Assembly: GCA_001414485.1 (NCBI GenBank)
Contig: LLEY01000086.1
Location: forward strand, 186,001 to 250,000
Direction of reading: 5' to 3'
Length of the DNA: 64,000 nucleotides
Origin: Calycina herbarum
Lineage: Eukaryota > Ascomycota > Leotiomycetes > Helotiales > Pezizellaceae
This document shows positions 20,789 through 30,744 of this stretch, in pieces. Position 1 is the stretch's first letter. Each line of letters starts with the position of its first letter. Both the position numbers and the translations under genes were made by a program. The notes below the pieces were generated by a model, which ran no database searches, had not been told where the DNA came from, and saw only the letters and a program-made list of their open reading frames with translations.

Positions 20789-21188
20789 TGGTAAGCTGGA
20801 TCATAGGCAATTGTAGGCGCATGCAGGCTCGTGGCTAACAAACCTTTAATACGACAGAAACGCCCTGCCAGTTTCTTTCATTTCACCCGCAGTCGCAAAC
20901 CAACGAACCTTCTTTTTCAACCTCCACCCCCCCGGGGGTCGTCATGTCTTTGGAAGAGCGATTTCTTTTTCGACGCATGACCAAGTCAACATCGCCACCA
21001 GACAGTTGCCTTTCCAGATCTCAACAGCTTTTACACCATGCTCCCTTTAGTTAGCTCACTATGAATGATCAGGTAGTATATGAAAAATTATATTGGATAC
21101 CAAACATGCCTCAGACTCCCAGTTCTCTCTTTAAAAATCTCCTTTGCCATTATGCTTCGAGCCCTCGAACCAGACCCTACTCGAAACA

Positions 21189-21999
21189 TCAAACGATCCC
21201 GTTCAGTTCATGCATGATAGCATCTTGAACCGCATGCACGTTTGGGTATGCGTGCTTGGTCCAACATTTGTGAATGACGTCGCCGTACAAAAGGTTGGCC
21301 GTGTTTGGTAGTTTTTGTGGCCAAACCGGCTCGTCATCGTCGTTTTCATTACTTCCCACCGAGCTCTCCTTATCAGAATCCGACCTGTGCATGTCTGCAT
21401 CTGTTTTCGGGCCGAAAAGGTCGTAACTATGTGCCTCCCATTCCACTAGAGAATACATAATCCATCCGAGATTAAAGATATCAACTTGAATCGATACGCC
21501 ATCCATGATAATGTTTGATATATCTGCCTGCGCTGGCAACTTAATCGAATTTCCAAAGTCGCACAGCTTGAGAGACACATCGCCGTGACCAACGCCACCT
21601 GAATCGATGAGAACATTTCGAGGAAAAAGGTCGTATAAGACGACATTCTTGTCATGCACGTAGCAATGAGCGTTGACAAGCTGTTGAATCATCTTTTTGA
21701 GGGCTGTTTGTGATGGCTGGTCTTGTGTGCTAATATATTCGTCGATATTCCCATCCATGCGGGCCATTTCGATTCCTTCCATCATTCTCAAACCAGTCGA
21801 CTATGTGCTCGCAGTGACCTAGGTGTGCGTAGATTTCTTTCTCGTGCATGAGATCTCTATAGCAGACGTCTCGAAATTCAGGATCATCGTCACGAGGCAC
21901 CTTTAGGACATGTTTCCCATATCGTAGAATCTTCCCATATGCTCCGAGGGCGAATAAGGGTTTTGGAGTCGACATTTCAATTGGGGCGGGAGGTAACAA
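21189..21999 (-). pseudogene. Protein kinase-like gene with one frameshift
   Basis: Two overlapping frames on the minus strand together make a small kinase domain. The first (21999-about 21785) has 'LGAYGKILRYGKHVLKVPRDD' in two adjoining pieces (glycine loop and VAIK-type Lys) and 'MHEKEIYAHLGHCEHIVDWFE' (alpha-C Glu). The second (from about 21785) has 'MMEGIEMARMDGNIDEYI', a catalytic-loop equivalent 'VVLYDLFPRNVLID' (Asp and Asn kept, HRD His replaced), 'LKLCDFGNS' (DFG) and an alpha-F-like 'QVDIFNLGWIMYSLVEWE'. A one-base shift near 21785 links them; no intron fits there. The domain is short and ends at 21189. It resembles lineage-specific fungal kinases; substrate is unknown. Decay is inferred, though a sequencing error would equally explain a single shift. 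Confidence 0.65.
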
Positions 22000-22504
22000 T
22001 AGTGAAAGAGGTGCTGAAGATGGCTGCTTAATTACTTATTCAAAAATCAATTGCAGAGATGTAGTTTGTTTTTGTAAGATACTTGACCCACACATTCCTA
22101 GAAAGTGGTGCCAGATGATTGGCTGTCATTGGCCGAGTCATGCAGACCATTTTGGAGGAAGATAAAGAACCCTTACACAAATTAGGATTCTTTTACGAAG
22201 TATCACTTAAACTCATTACTGTAGCAGGGCGTACACCTGCATAACACGTTTGCACAGATTCAACAGGTCCTGATTCGTTGAGGGTTGTAGGGTAAACACG
22301 TTCCTTGAAGCGGTGATCCGGCGGTACCTGAGAAGCCCGTCTTCCACAACTATCGCCATTGACTTAAAAACAGTTAATATTAGCGCAACGCTACCTACAT
22401 ATGTCGCAGTGAGAGAGAGGGTCGCGTATCTCAAAAGCGATAAACGGACCATAATCGAATGGTTGACGAACCCTAACAAATGGCCTTCTTGTTAATCTAC
22501 GATC
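22000..22504. other. Intergenic, no feature seen
   Basis: Upstream of both the kinase pseudogene (minus) and the FunK1 fragment (plus). Short open frames at 22216-22495 on both strands overlap and carry no motif. Confidence 0.35.
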
Positions 22505-23317
22505 ATGGCTACAGCCTCCGAACTTGATAAAATCAGGTGTAACCCGATCAAGGAACGGCTAGGAGCGTTTAGTCACCTCTTTGAATCAGTACGTTCCGAT
22601 CTTGGTGTGGCGTTGTCGTCCGAGACGGTACAAGTTTATTTTTCAACTGCTCCCACCGCAGGTATGGCTCACCTTCTCATAGCTGAGCCCTTTTTAACGT
22701 GTATAGATATCAAAAACTTGGTTCTCGACCTTATCCAAGCTCTACAGATCGAACCGGCAGCTCGTACCCTTTCTTCGCGAATAGCTAACAGAACCCTCTC
22801 TGGTGACCTTACTATACTATATGGTCGCTTAGATTCAAACCAGTTGAACAGCGCGTCCGCTATTCCTCTAGTAGAACAGATTATCAGAAATGAACCTGAT
22901 ACACCAACCTGGAATGATGCGGATATTTGGCTTGCTATATTTAAGTTAGTCGCGCGAACAACTCCTGTCACGCCTCCGACTGCCTTCGAGAAAGCCGTCT
23001 TCGACACGCCACTGCGATCCAGCTTAGCTTCTCAGAGGGGGATTGAACAGACACACGATGAAGTCGATCAGCGAATACTCGAAGAAATCACCAGGCGAGT
23101 CTACTACGATGTCGGTCACTTTCACAAGCGATACTTCAAAGGGAAGGCCTGGACTAACAACGCCAAGGATATCTACGAAGAGTCAAGGGCGCAATATGCG
23201 GAAGGTCACTGGAGCGGGTGGCCAGAGCCATCACTTCAAGGTCCATTTTTTGAGTGGTTCTTGAATTTCCAGAACATTGTCCTCAGCGGGCTTAGCCGTA
23301 GATATAATATAGCTTGA
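22505..23317 (+). pseudogene. FunK1 kinase, N-terminal module only
   Basis: This open frame of 270 residues matches the N-terminal portion of FunK1 fungal-type protein kinases. Features that fit the family are 'TAFEKAVFDTPLRSS..SQRG', 'EQTHDEVDQRILEE', 'RVYYDVGHFHKRYF', 'YEESRAQYAEGHWSGWPEPS' and 'LQGPFFEWFLNFQN'. In full genes this part is followed by several hundred residues containing the kinase core. Here the frame stops right after 'LSGLSRRYNIA', and no kinase motif is found in any frame of the next 500 bp on this strand. I call it a 5' gene fragment left after truncation. It could still make a stand-alone adaptor protein, since its frame is fully open. It lies between two other kinase remnants. 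Confidence 0.65.
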
Positions 23318-23843
23318 AGACGACCAAGTCGACAGGTGATGCTTCAAACCAAAAATTGTCTTAGCCAGATAATATCCCGAAGTTGAGGAGAGATAACCCG
23401 TTGAACGTGTACGACAAGGAGCGTTGTAGAAGGCTCACTACCTGAGATAGGCACAGAGGTAAATTCTTTGTCAATCTCTTGAATTTTGTCATATGTAGCT
23501 TCGAGATCCTAACAATTAGTTAGCGTGTAGCATAATCAAGTTTAACAGGGTATAACTTATCTATTTTGGAAATAAGCGTTATAAGTGTGACAGTAGGGAC
23601 TCACTAACGAGTGTTGTGAATAGCTTTCACCACTCGGCCAAACAACCAAAAATAGACAATACAAAGGTTATAAGCCTTTGTGCTATTCTACTATTTAAGG
23701 GCTAGTGTAAAACAAATTTGCAAACTGTTATTTGTCATTTTTACAATGGAGCTGAGAGTGAGGCCCAATTTACAAATACAATATAGTGATCCAATCCGAT
23801 TCTCCAATCTACCTCAGTCATTAACTGTAACTGTATACTACTA
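23318..23843. other. Intergenic, no feature seen
   Basis: Downstream flank of two converging genes (FunK1 fragment, plus; kinase, minus). Moderately AT-rich; no motif recognised. Confidence 0.35.
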
Positions 23844-24819
23844 CTACTTATTCCACCATGGATCCGCCATAACTTCTTCCATCGTTGCTCTCTTCGCTGG
23901 ATCGAGGTTCGTCATACGGAAAATAAATCTCTTCGTGTCAAAGTCAAGATCCGGTTGTTCCTCTTGCGGCCAATTCTCCAGGCGCTCAGCCTCACCTAGG
24001 CCCATTCCCTCAAGTGACTCCGCAAATTTCGTTATCCTCTCGGCCCAGACCTCATTATTGATATGTGTTATAAGCTCTTGAGGAACTGGTCCAAAGTATG
24101 CGAGCAATATAATCATTAATGCTTCTCTATGCGAGGTACCTTCTTGATCAAGCTCCTGGAAGTTTGGATGCAGCTTTTCTTGGTTTATTATCACAAACAG
24201 GCACTAAAAGCAGCGTTTAGCGCGCATTTCTTGTTCAGCATCAGCTTGCGGTACTTACGATGAGACCAAAGGCAAAGACGTCAGAAGGCTTCCCAATTCC
24301 TTGCCCCGTCAGCTGTTCGGGCCCGCACCACATGACATTCCCTATCATTCCTCCATTGGGTATCCGTAGGAGATCGCCATCTTCTAGCTTCAACGAGCAG
24401 TCAAGATCACCCAATGCTACTCTTTCTGGTTTGATCTGGCCTTGCTCGTCCAAACTCCAATCGACAAAAACATTGTCAGGCTTCACATCTAGGAAGTGGT
24501 ATCGTTAGCAAACGCATTTTAAGTGCAACATTTCACTTCTCTCTCGCGTACCTATGTCGATCCAATTCTTGGCATGATAGTCTCTCAATGCCTCTTCTGT
24601 TTCTCGCAGTATCCATTTTCTCGAAGCAAGCGGGATATTTTGATGCTTTCTTATCAACTGAAGCAAGTCGTCTCTGAACCATTCATAAACGAGAGTGCAA
24701 TCGGCTTCATTCTCGTCAATGTGGTGTCGAAAGCGTGTATTGCCTTCAAATTCATGTTTGAGCTCATTCGATTGCTCGAATACTGATGGAGACACATTTT
24801 TCAGAACAAATGGTCGGCC
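23844..24819 (-). pseudogene. Fungal Ser/Thr protein kinase, 5' end missing or broken
   Basis: Three exons are supported: 24819-24552, 24488-24259 and 24203-23844, joined in frame by 63-bp and 55-bp introns with GTACGC and GTAAGT donors. In order: 'RPFVLKNVSPSVFE' (VAIK-type Lys), 'LVYEWFRDDLLQLI', catalytic loop 'HAKNWIDIDVKPDNVFVDW' (D-x-KPDN kept, rebuilt across intron 1), 'ALGDLDCSLKL' (DLD in place of DFG), 'GNVMWCGPEQLTG' (APE-like), 'SDVFAFGLI', and C-lobe end 'LDPAKRATMEEVMADPWW'. The glycine loop is not found. Minus-strand sequence at about 24870-24945 reads 'YIRGKVLKADARHPKK', a likely N-terminal exon, but its frame cannot be joined. This suggests 5' damage. Substrate is unknown. 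Confidence 0.6.
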
Positions 24820-25618
24820 CTCGCAAATAGATGTACATGAGCCATGATTCGGTTAGAGGAAAAATAATGCTCACTGGGCAAGAAAGAGGCTTTTCTTAGG
24901 ATGCCGCGCATCAGCCTTCAGTACTTTTCCTCGTATGTACTTGCAGCCAGAGCTGGAAACAAACGCACTTTGAGTGCAGTAGCGGCGCACGAGAAGCATA
25001 GGCGAAGGTGGTTGAACGAGGCGCTGCGCAAAACTACAGCAGGTCTGATAAGGAGGAAGAGAACGAGAATGGAGGCAAAATCGACGACGATTTGTTGGGG
25101 GAGTTTATAGCAAGGGTTCTCATCCTGGCAACGGCTCCTGGTCCAATCAAGGTTGTTTCCGCTGCCAAGCTGGTCGGCAAGAATGACCCGACTTTCCCTT
25201 CGATTTCGTCCAATGATACTTCGTAGTATCCGCAATTATGTGCGTTCGTTCGCGAATCGCTAAAAATAATTTGCGTTTTGAAGTATTTATGGTAGACGCG
25301 CGTTTCCAGAGACCCCAGTCAGCACGAGATTATAGAGTCTAATTTATAATATTTAGTATTAAATATATTAATACTACTAGAAAAGCTTAATTTAAAATAT
25401 TTAGTATTAGATATAATATACTTCTAAAACTAGAGAGATCTAATTTATAATACTTATTATTAGATATACTTCTATATCTAAAGAGTTTAATTTATAATAT
25501 TTAATATTAAATATACTTCTAGAGCTAGAGAGTCTAGTTTACTAGTATAAGTCTATTTCTACGTCGACGGACTGGGATCGTTTTAAGAATACGAATACAC
25601 AACCGCAAAGTCCCTGAT
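24820..25618. other. Kinase 5' remnant and AT-rich repeat
   Basis: Holds the possible broken first exon of the kinase (24870-24945, minus), an open but unrecognised stretch to 25235, and the AT-rich tandem repeat at 25335-25548. Confidence 0.35.
25335..25548. repeat. AT-rich tandem repeat, about 46-53 bp unit, 4+ copies
   Basis: Copies start near 25337, 25386, 25439 and 25487, with a partial one near 25533. The consensus is TCTAATTTATAATATTTAGTATTAGATATACTTCTA followed by an AGAGCTAGAGAG-like end (two pieces). Differences are mostly C/T and G/A, giving TpA-rich sequence as in RIP-damaged DNA (inference). Confidence 0.65.
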
Positions 25619-25972
25619 TTGGCCCAGTATCCCGGTTTCCTCGCCGAGTTTAGTAAAATTGTTGTTGAGCGGGGCTTGCGTGGTATATTCGGTTTGAAGT
25701 TGAACAGTAAGATGGACACGAAGAGCTGGGTTGAGTTTGAGTTTAGCGAGAAACGCAGTACTATCATCTTCCCGGATGGTATGCCAATACGTGATGGCAT
25801 GAACCCCGATTCCAGTTCAAGCATTGTCACAGAATGGGGTTCAAGAGAAACGCCAATCTTCGGTAGGACACGTTATCTCTGCAACCGCTGCAACCGCTGC
25901 AAGCACTGCAAGCACTGCCCAACGGTCGAACCGGAACCAGGACTCTATTTGGGAGGACAGAAGATAGAATGA
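25619..25972 (+). pseudogene. Fragment of an unrecognised protein ending in a CxxC-rich block
   Basis: The frame is open from about 25550 and its first in-frame start-like codon is a TTG, so a true 5' end is missing. The 5' side abuts the AT-rich repeat. The product reads 'FLAEFSKIVVERGLRGIFG', 'SKMDTKSWVEFEFSEKRST', 'TEWGSRETPIFGRTRYL', then a compact Cys array 'CNRCNRCKHCKHC', which looks like a small metal-binding knuckle. The open frame and amphipathic composition suggest genuine former coding sequence. I do not recognise the family. It may instead be an internal exon of a gene whose last exon is at 26206. Confidence 0.4.
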
Positions 25973-26205
25973 GGCTTACCAGTCTACACGATTGTGAACT
26001 CGGTCATTGAAGTCTGGTGAACAGTTTATAGAAGATTTTGAGATCTGTGGAGGCATTGCTTGGTCATCTTTTTCGTTATTTTGTTTCAAAATGTGTACAC
26101 ACGCTTGTTTGTGGCAGTTCACCAATGATTTTAGCAAATCAAGTTCTAAATATCCACGCGCTCTGCTTTTTCTATCAATATTTAGCTTAACCTTGTCATT
26201 TTCAG

Positions 26206-26373
26206 ACCGGTGACATTAACTTCACCTGTATCTCTTGTGACTTAATATTTGAGCACCGTGTCCGCAACTCGAAGCGATCCTCCCTTAACCGCGTTCCCTG
26301 TTTGTCATGTTCGAGGGAAGAGAGCAAAATCTTATGCGTGATATCTATCCCCAAAGTTGAAGTGGGACAATGA
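26206..26373 (+). CDS. Possible terminal exon with paired CxxC motifs
   Basis: A strong acceptor (CTTAAC branch, then TTGTCATTTTCAG) ends at 26205 and opens 55 codons to TGA at 26371-26373. The peptide has two CxxC pairs, 'FTCISCDLIFEHRVRN' and 'RVPCLSCSREES', spaced like a zinc ribbon. No upstream exon or donor could be joined with confidence; the Cys-rich fragment at 25619-25972 is the nearest candidate. Likely a remnant of a spliced gene. Confidence 0.3.
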   Translation, partial: TGDINFTCISCDLIFEHRVRNSKRSSLNRVPCLSCSREESKILCVISIPKVEVGQ

Positions 26374-27448
26374 TTGATAGACCGGCAAACATATGGGAGT
26401 CTTGGGATGATGACTGAAACCATTGGTCTCTATCAAACAGAAAAATAGAAACAAAAAAGAGAAAGAAATAAAAGACATGATCAAAGAATTGTAAGTCATA
26501 AGCTGAGCAGCCTCTAGGGGTCGTAGAAGTTGTAGTACAAGAGGGCCAAAAGTGAGGCTCGAAGACCCATGTCTTCATCTAGTGCGAAAATGATAGGACG
26601 AAAATGGCAAACTGACGTTGCCCCTTTTTCAGCGACGGTTGACTAGTATAACTTGTGATCAATACATATGTTGTGTAGCACAACATGTGCTAACTACATA
26701 TACTGTACTGATTGAGGCTATTATATCGAGCACGACACATCTGTGGTCCTTCTATACTTTGTCGGGATCCTCTGAAACGCCCATAGCCTCACTCAAGCTA
26801 AATGAAAAAAGGACAACTTCTACTTTCGTTGCAGCAAATCATGACCGGTAGCAAAAGTACCTCGCAATACACCTTGCTGCTGCAAAGGTAACACGCAGCT
26901 GGATGGTGCATTTATTCGCCCTGGCAAGCAAGTCTGTTCTGGGATCTGGAATAAAATAGATGTCGGAAGAGATAGCAAGCCAATGGAATTCAAATAGGGA
27001 GTCTGAAATCTCAACATGGACGAAACAGAGAATGACCAACGCTCAAGCACTCGCAACATCTATAGAGATATCGGCGCTGTGGAAATTCGAGGTGAATATG
27101 TTATCTGATTGGAGCAAAAGTTGAACTCAAATCACCGCCGCACATAGTGAGTTGTGTCGTAAGTGCAGGATGGCTATAAAAGTTTTGTTGCATGTCGCAA
27201 TTTTTTTAAATTGTCCCAGAAGTTCTGAATTATTTGAAAAGAAAGGACTTACAATTGTTTAGTGAAGAAACCTCTAAGTGAAAGGATGACGCCTCAGAGC
27301 ACCAGCCACACCCTCAAAATTGCGGGGCAAAATGCACATGGCTGTCTCGACCCGCGGGTACGAATTTCATGACGCGGATACTGTATAACTTCGCCATCAA
27401 CACAACCACTCCGCCTCGATTTCCTAGCTCTTTCCTCCCAAACCTCCG
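26374..27448. other. Gene-free stretch before the sirtuin gene
   Basis: Right side of the accessory block. Open frames on both strands (26345-27059) are short, overlapping and without motifs. If the block is a transposon, its right border should lie here, but no terminal repeat was seen. Bases 27300-27448 form the sirtuin promoter and CT-rich leader. Confidence 0.4.
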
Positions 27449-28675
27449 ATGAACAAACCTCTCATGAGAATTCCCTACACAGGGCCTTTACCTGCACCGA
27501 CAATCCTCCCTCGAAACGCAAATACAATCCCAGGCGCCATCGCAGCGCTCTCACGATTCCTCACTGCCCCACCAGCGCCAACTCTCCAAAATGGCAAAGG
27601 CGACCCCGAATCCACAGTCATACTCTCAGGAGCCGGGATATCGGTAGCGTCAGGCCTAGCAGACTACAGAGGCACAAATGGCACATACCGAGTAAACAAA
27701 TCCTATCGCCCGATCTACTACCACGAATTCCTCGCAAACCACGAAGCGCGAAAACGATATTGGGCGCGGAGTTTTCTAGGCTGGACAAATCTACATAAAG
27801 CGAAACCGAATGGAGCACATTTTGCGATCAAGAAGTTAGGGGATATGGGGATTGTGAAGAGTGTTGTGACACAGAATGTGGATTCTTTTCATGGGATTGC
27901 TCATCCAGAGATTCCTACATTGGAATTGCATGGCTATTTGAGGGCGTTGACTTGTGTTACTTGCCATAATGATCTGCCGAGAGAGGCTTTCCAGGAATCT
28001 TTGGCGAGGTTGAATCCTGCTTGGGCGGCCTTCTTAGTGGAAGCTATTGCCTCGGGTGCACTCGATACGGAGAATCCAGATGAGCGGAGAGCTAAGGGAA
28101 TGAGGACAAATCCTGATGGAGACGTTGATCTTCCGGGTGCTTCATATTCTACATTTCGATATCCTGCATGTCCTCATTGCCTGGCCAATCCACCTATATC
28201 TGGAGATGGTACACAGACGATAGTCGAGGTAGATAGTGATGGAAGTCTGAAACCGACAAGCACGGCAGGGATTTTAAAACCGTCTGTAGTTATGTTCGGA
28301 GAGAGCATAGCAAGCAGAGTCAAGGAGGCCGCCGAACAAGCCATTGACGGATCTGGGAGACTTCTCGTTGTAGGAACATCTCTGGCGACATATTCGGCGT
28401 TTCGGCTGGCCAGAAGAGCAAAAGAGAGAGGAATGCCAATTGGGATATTGAATCTTGGGGGAGTGAGAGGAGAAGAGGCTTTCTTTCAGGAATTACCTAT
28501 AGGTCAACAAGGAGAAGCAGGTGTACGAGTAGAATTTGGTACTGATAAAATACTACCTGGTCTGGTAGAACAACTGAAGCGAACTGAATTCACGCATACA
28601 CATGCGACTGATGCGACAAGTCCATCAGAAGATCCCCGGACGAATAGTAGGGTATTCAGAGATATGCTATCATAA
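27449..28675 (+). CDS. Class II sirtuin (SIRT4-like NAD-dependent deacylase/ADP-ribosyltransferase)
   Basis: An intronless 408-residue sirtuin. NAD-binding 'LSGAGISVASGLADYRG' near residue 58 and the catalytic 'TQNVDSFHG' and 'LELHG' His motif are intact. Zinc Cys pairs are 'CVTCH' and 'CPHC', far apart and separated by an insert of about 90 residues. 'LKPSVVMFGESI', 'VVGTSLATYSAFRLA' and 'GILNLGG' complete the Rossmann core. The 'YRPIYYHEFLANHEARKRYWARSFLGW' region (two adjoining pieces) is typical of class II (SIRT4-type) enzymes, which are usually mitochondrial. The N-terminus is Pro/Arg/Ala-rich without acids early on, fitting a targeting peptide. The tail is Thr/Ser-rich. It is the first conserved gene right of the accessory block and converges with the gene at 28718. 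Confidence 0.88.
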   Translation: MNKPLMRIPYTGPLPAPTILPRNANTIPGAIAALSRFLTAPPAPTLQNGKGDPESTVILSGAGISVASGLADYRGTNGTYRVNKSYRPIYYHEFLANHEARKRYWARSFLGWTNLHKAKPNGAHFAIKKLGDMGIVKSVVTQNVDSFHGIAHPEIPTLELHGYLRALTCVTCHNDLPREAFQESLARLNPAWAAFLVEAIASGALDTENPDERRAKGMRTNPDGDVDLPGASYSTFRYPACPHCLANPPISGDGTQTIVEVDSDGSLKPTSTAGILKPSVVMFGESIASRVKEAAEQAIDGSGRLLVVGTSLATYSAFRLARRAKERGMPIGILNLGGVRGEEAFFQELPIGQQGEAGVRVEFGTDKILPGLVEQLKRTEFTHTHATDATSPSEDPRTNSRVFRDMLS

Positions 28676-28717
28676 TAGCTAGAATTATTGTACAAATGTA
28701 ATATACAACGTTGAAAC

Positions 28718-29382
28718 TCAATAGAATCCTGACGCCGTCTTTTTGGGGGTTGAGGGTTGTTCATCGACCTTCTGCGTTTGTATTGGAGGTTGTGCAGCTG
28801 GCGTTGGTTCTCGGGGTGCGATTGTTTGTGGTCTTTGGGCTTTTGATTTCTCCAACGCAGCGTCCTCTTCCTCGATTTCTTGCAGAACTGTAAATATGTC
28901 AGCTTCAGCTCCCCAAGTAAACAATAAAAGGGAAACCTACGCTCTTCCCACTCCTTCTCCTTCTGATAATCTCCCGTCCCCAACAACCCCTCCACATCAA
29001 CCTTCTCTCCATTCTTCACCCGCTCAATAATTTCCTTCAGCAATCCAATTTTTGCATCTGCCCTGCGACTAAAAGCCGCGAACTCATTTCGTAGCGCAAT
29101 CATTTGAATTGACATTGAGCCGATGAAGAGGAATATCCATATGAAAAAGGTCGCTGGGTTCCAATCTTTGACTTCTTTCTTCTTCTTAATTACGGCGGAT
29201 GGAGAGCTCTTTCGTAGAGGCTTGGGGATCATGGCGGCCCAGAAGGAGGGTTGGAGGATGCTTGGGGAGGCTGCATATTGGCGGGTTATAATTGGGGTGA
29301 GGATTCGTGATTGTGGGAGGATGGAGGATCGAAGACTTGGGGGTGTGCGGAGAAGTTTTCGGAGGACTGTTGATTTATTCAT
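28718..29382 (-). CDS. Mitochondrial single-pass membrane protein (DUF5321-like)
   Basis: Two exons, 29382-28941 and 28887-28718 (53-bp intron, GTAGGT donor), give 203 residues. The N-terminus is Arg/Ser/Leu-rich ('KLLRTPPSLRSSILPQSRIL'), a mitochondrial presequence. Then 'PSFWAAMIPKPLRK' is followed by a single hydrophobic helix ('PATFFIWIFLFIGSMSIQM') and 'LRNEFAAFSRRADAKIGLLK'. The downstream part is charged coiled coil ('EWEELLQEIEEEDAALEKSK') with a Pro/Gln/Lys tail. These blocks match the fungal DUF5321 pattern as I remember it; function is unknown, and an inner-membrane role is inferred. Its 3' end lies 43 bp from the sirtuin stop, so the two transcripts probably overlap. Confidence 0.68.
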
Positions 29383-29776
29383 GGTGAGCTTGTGGAGTTG
29401 AGTTGCTCGTTCTCTCGTTGTTTAGTCTGTTCAAGAAATCTTGTCGGACCTCGCACGGCGATTTCTTTCTCCGTGCCCTTGAGTCTTGGCCCCCCAAGTG
29501 GGAAGCCCTCAACACCACGTCTTTCTTATGTGAGAACGAAAGCCAAAGGAAGTTCCACAAAACCGAGCCAACAACAACTCCACTTTGATTTTCAAATCGA
29601 AAACTTTGAAAAGGCTCTCCAAAACCCTTCAAAACATACAACACACGTGTCAATTCTTTAACTCTCTCAAAACTGAATATCAGAGCAATCTTAAGCGGGA
29701 CAACTAAGACGAGAATCCTAGACCAAGAATACTGCTCAATCGACCATATTCAGCAGGTGCTTTAAAATCCAAAACA

Positions 29777-30637
29777 ATGAGCAAATTCTATTTCGGTGGA
29801 GGCTCCGGCAGCATCTCCTCAGACGACGAAGACAATCTCCCCTACCCAGAAGCTCTCCCCCGCAGCGACTTCCTAGCCCCAGATTTCGACGCCCCAACCT
29901 ATCTCTCCACCCTCTCAAACCGTCACCAAACTCTCGAAGATCTCCGCACCGATCTCAGAGAGAGGTCTCAGGCTCTATCAAAGGAATTACTAGATCTTGT
30001 GAATACGAATTATGAGCAGTTTTTAAGCCTAGGCTCTGATTTGATGGGGGGCGAGGAGAAGGTGGAGGATGTGAGAGTTGGATTATTGGGGTTTAAGAGG
30101 GGGGTTGAGGATGTGAGGGGGAAGGTTAGGGAGAGGAAAGTGGAGGTTGAGGGGTTGTTGGGGGAGAAGAAGGAGGTTAGTAGGGAGATTGCTATGGGGA
30201 GGAAATTACTTGAGGTTGAGGCTAGGTTGGAGGAGTTGGAGGAGAGACTTATGGTTACTTCTCTTGGACGTACTGTTCAAGGTCAGGATGATGATTCATG
30301 GTCAGACAGCGAGGAAGATGAGGACGAGGATGACCTGACTCAAAATGGTGGTGTCAATGGACTGAGTACGAAGAAGCTCCAGCGGTTGGTGATGGATTGT
30401 GTTTATGTCGAACGATTGTCAAAGAATGTGGGAGAGCACCATCCTTTTATCGTCGCGCTACAGTCACGGATGATCCGAGTCAGAAATACCATTCTACTCG
30501 ACTTGAATGCGGCACTGAAAACCACGGCATCCGGAGAAGCATCAAAGTCCAAAATCATTACAATGTTGGGTTTCTATAGACACCTTGGGGCGGAAAGCGA
30601 GGCCATCAAAGTATTGAAAGACTTGAAATCGAAGTGA
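29777..30637 (+). CDS. COG2: Conserved oligomeric Golgi complex subunit 2
   Basis: COG2 is part of lobe A of the COG tether, which holds retrograde vesicles at the Golgi. An intronless 286-residue protein, short like the yeast form. The N-terminal block 'LPRSDFLAPDFDAPTYLS', 'LEDLRTDLRERSQALSKEL', 'LDLVNTNYEQFLSLGSDL', and then a long coiled coil ('KVRERKVEVEGLLGEKKEV') is the standard COG2 N-terminal pattern. A Ser/Asp/Glu-rich linker near residues 175-190 precedes a C-terminal helical part. The ATG at 29777 lies in AACAATG context. No damage is seen. Divergent from the DUF5321-like gene, sharing about 400 bp upstream. Confidence 0.85.
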   Translation: MSKFYFGGGSGSISSDDEDNLPYPEALPRSDFLAPDFDAPTYLSTLSNRHQTLEDLRTDLRERSQALSKELLDLVNTNYEQFLSLGSDLMGGEEKVEDVRVGLLGFKRGVEDVRGKVRERKVEVEGLLGEKKEVSREIAMGRKLLEVEARLEELEERLMVTSLGRTVQGQDDDSWSDSEEDEDEDDLTQNGGVNGLSTKKLQRLVMDCVYVERLSKNVGEHHPFIVALQSRMIRVRNTILLDLNAALKTTASGEASKSKIITMLGFYRHLGAESEAIKVLKDLKSK

Positions 30638-30744
30638 GCCACGAAAAGACTTTCTCTCATAGCATAGCGTTGGAGTTTGAGGCATATACCAGGAACCAAT
30701 AAATGAAATATTTTACATGTAATATTTACAACCTGATTGTACAT

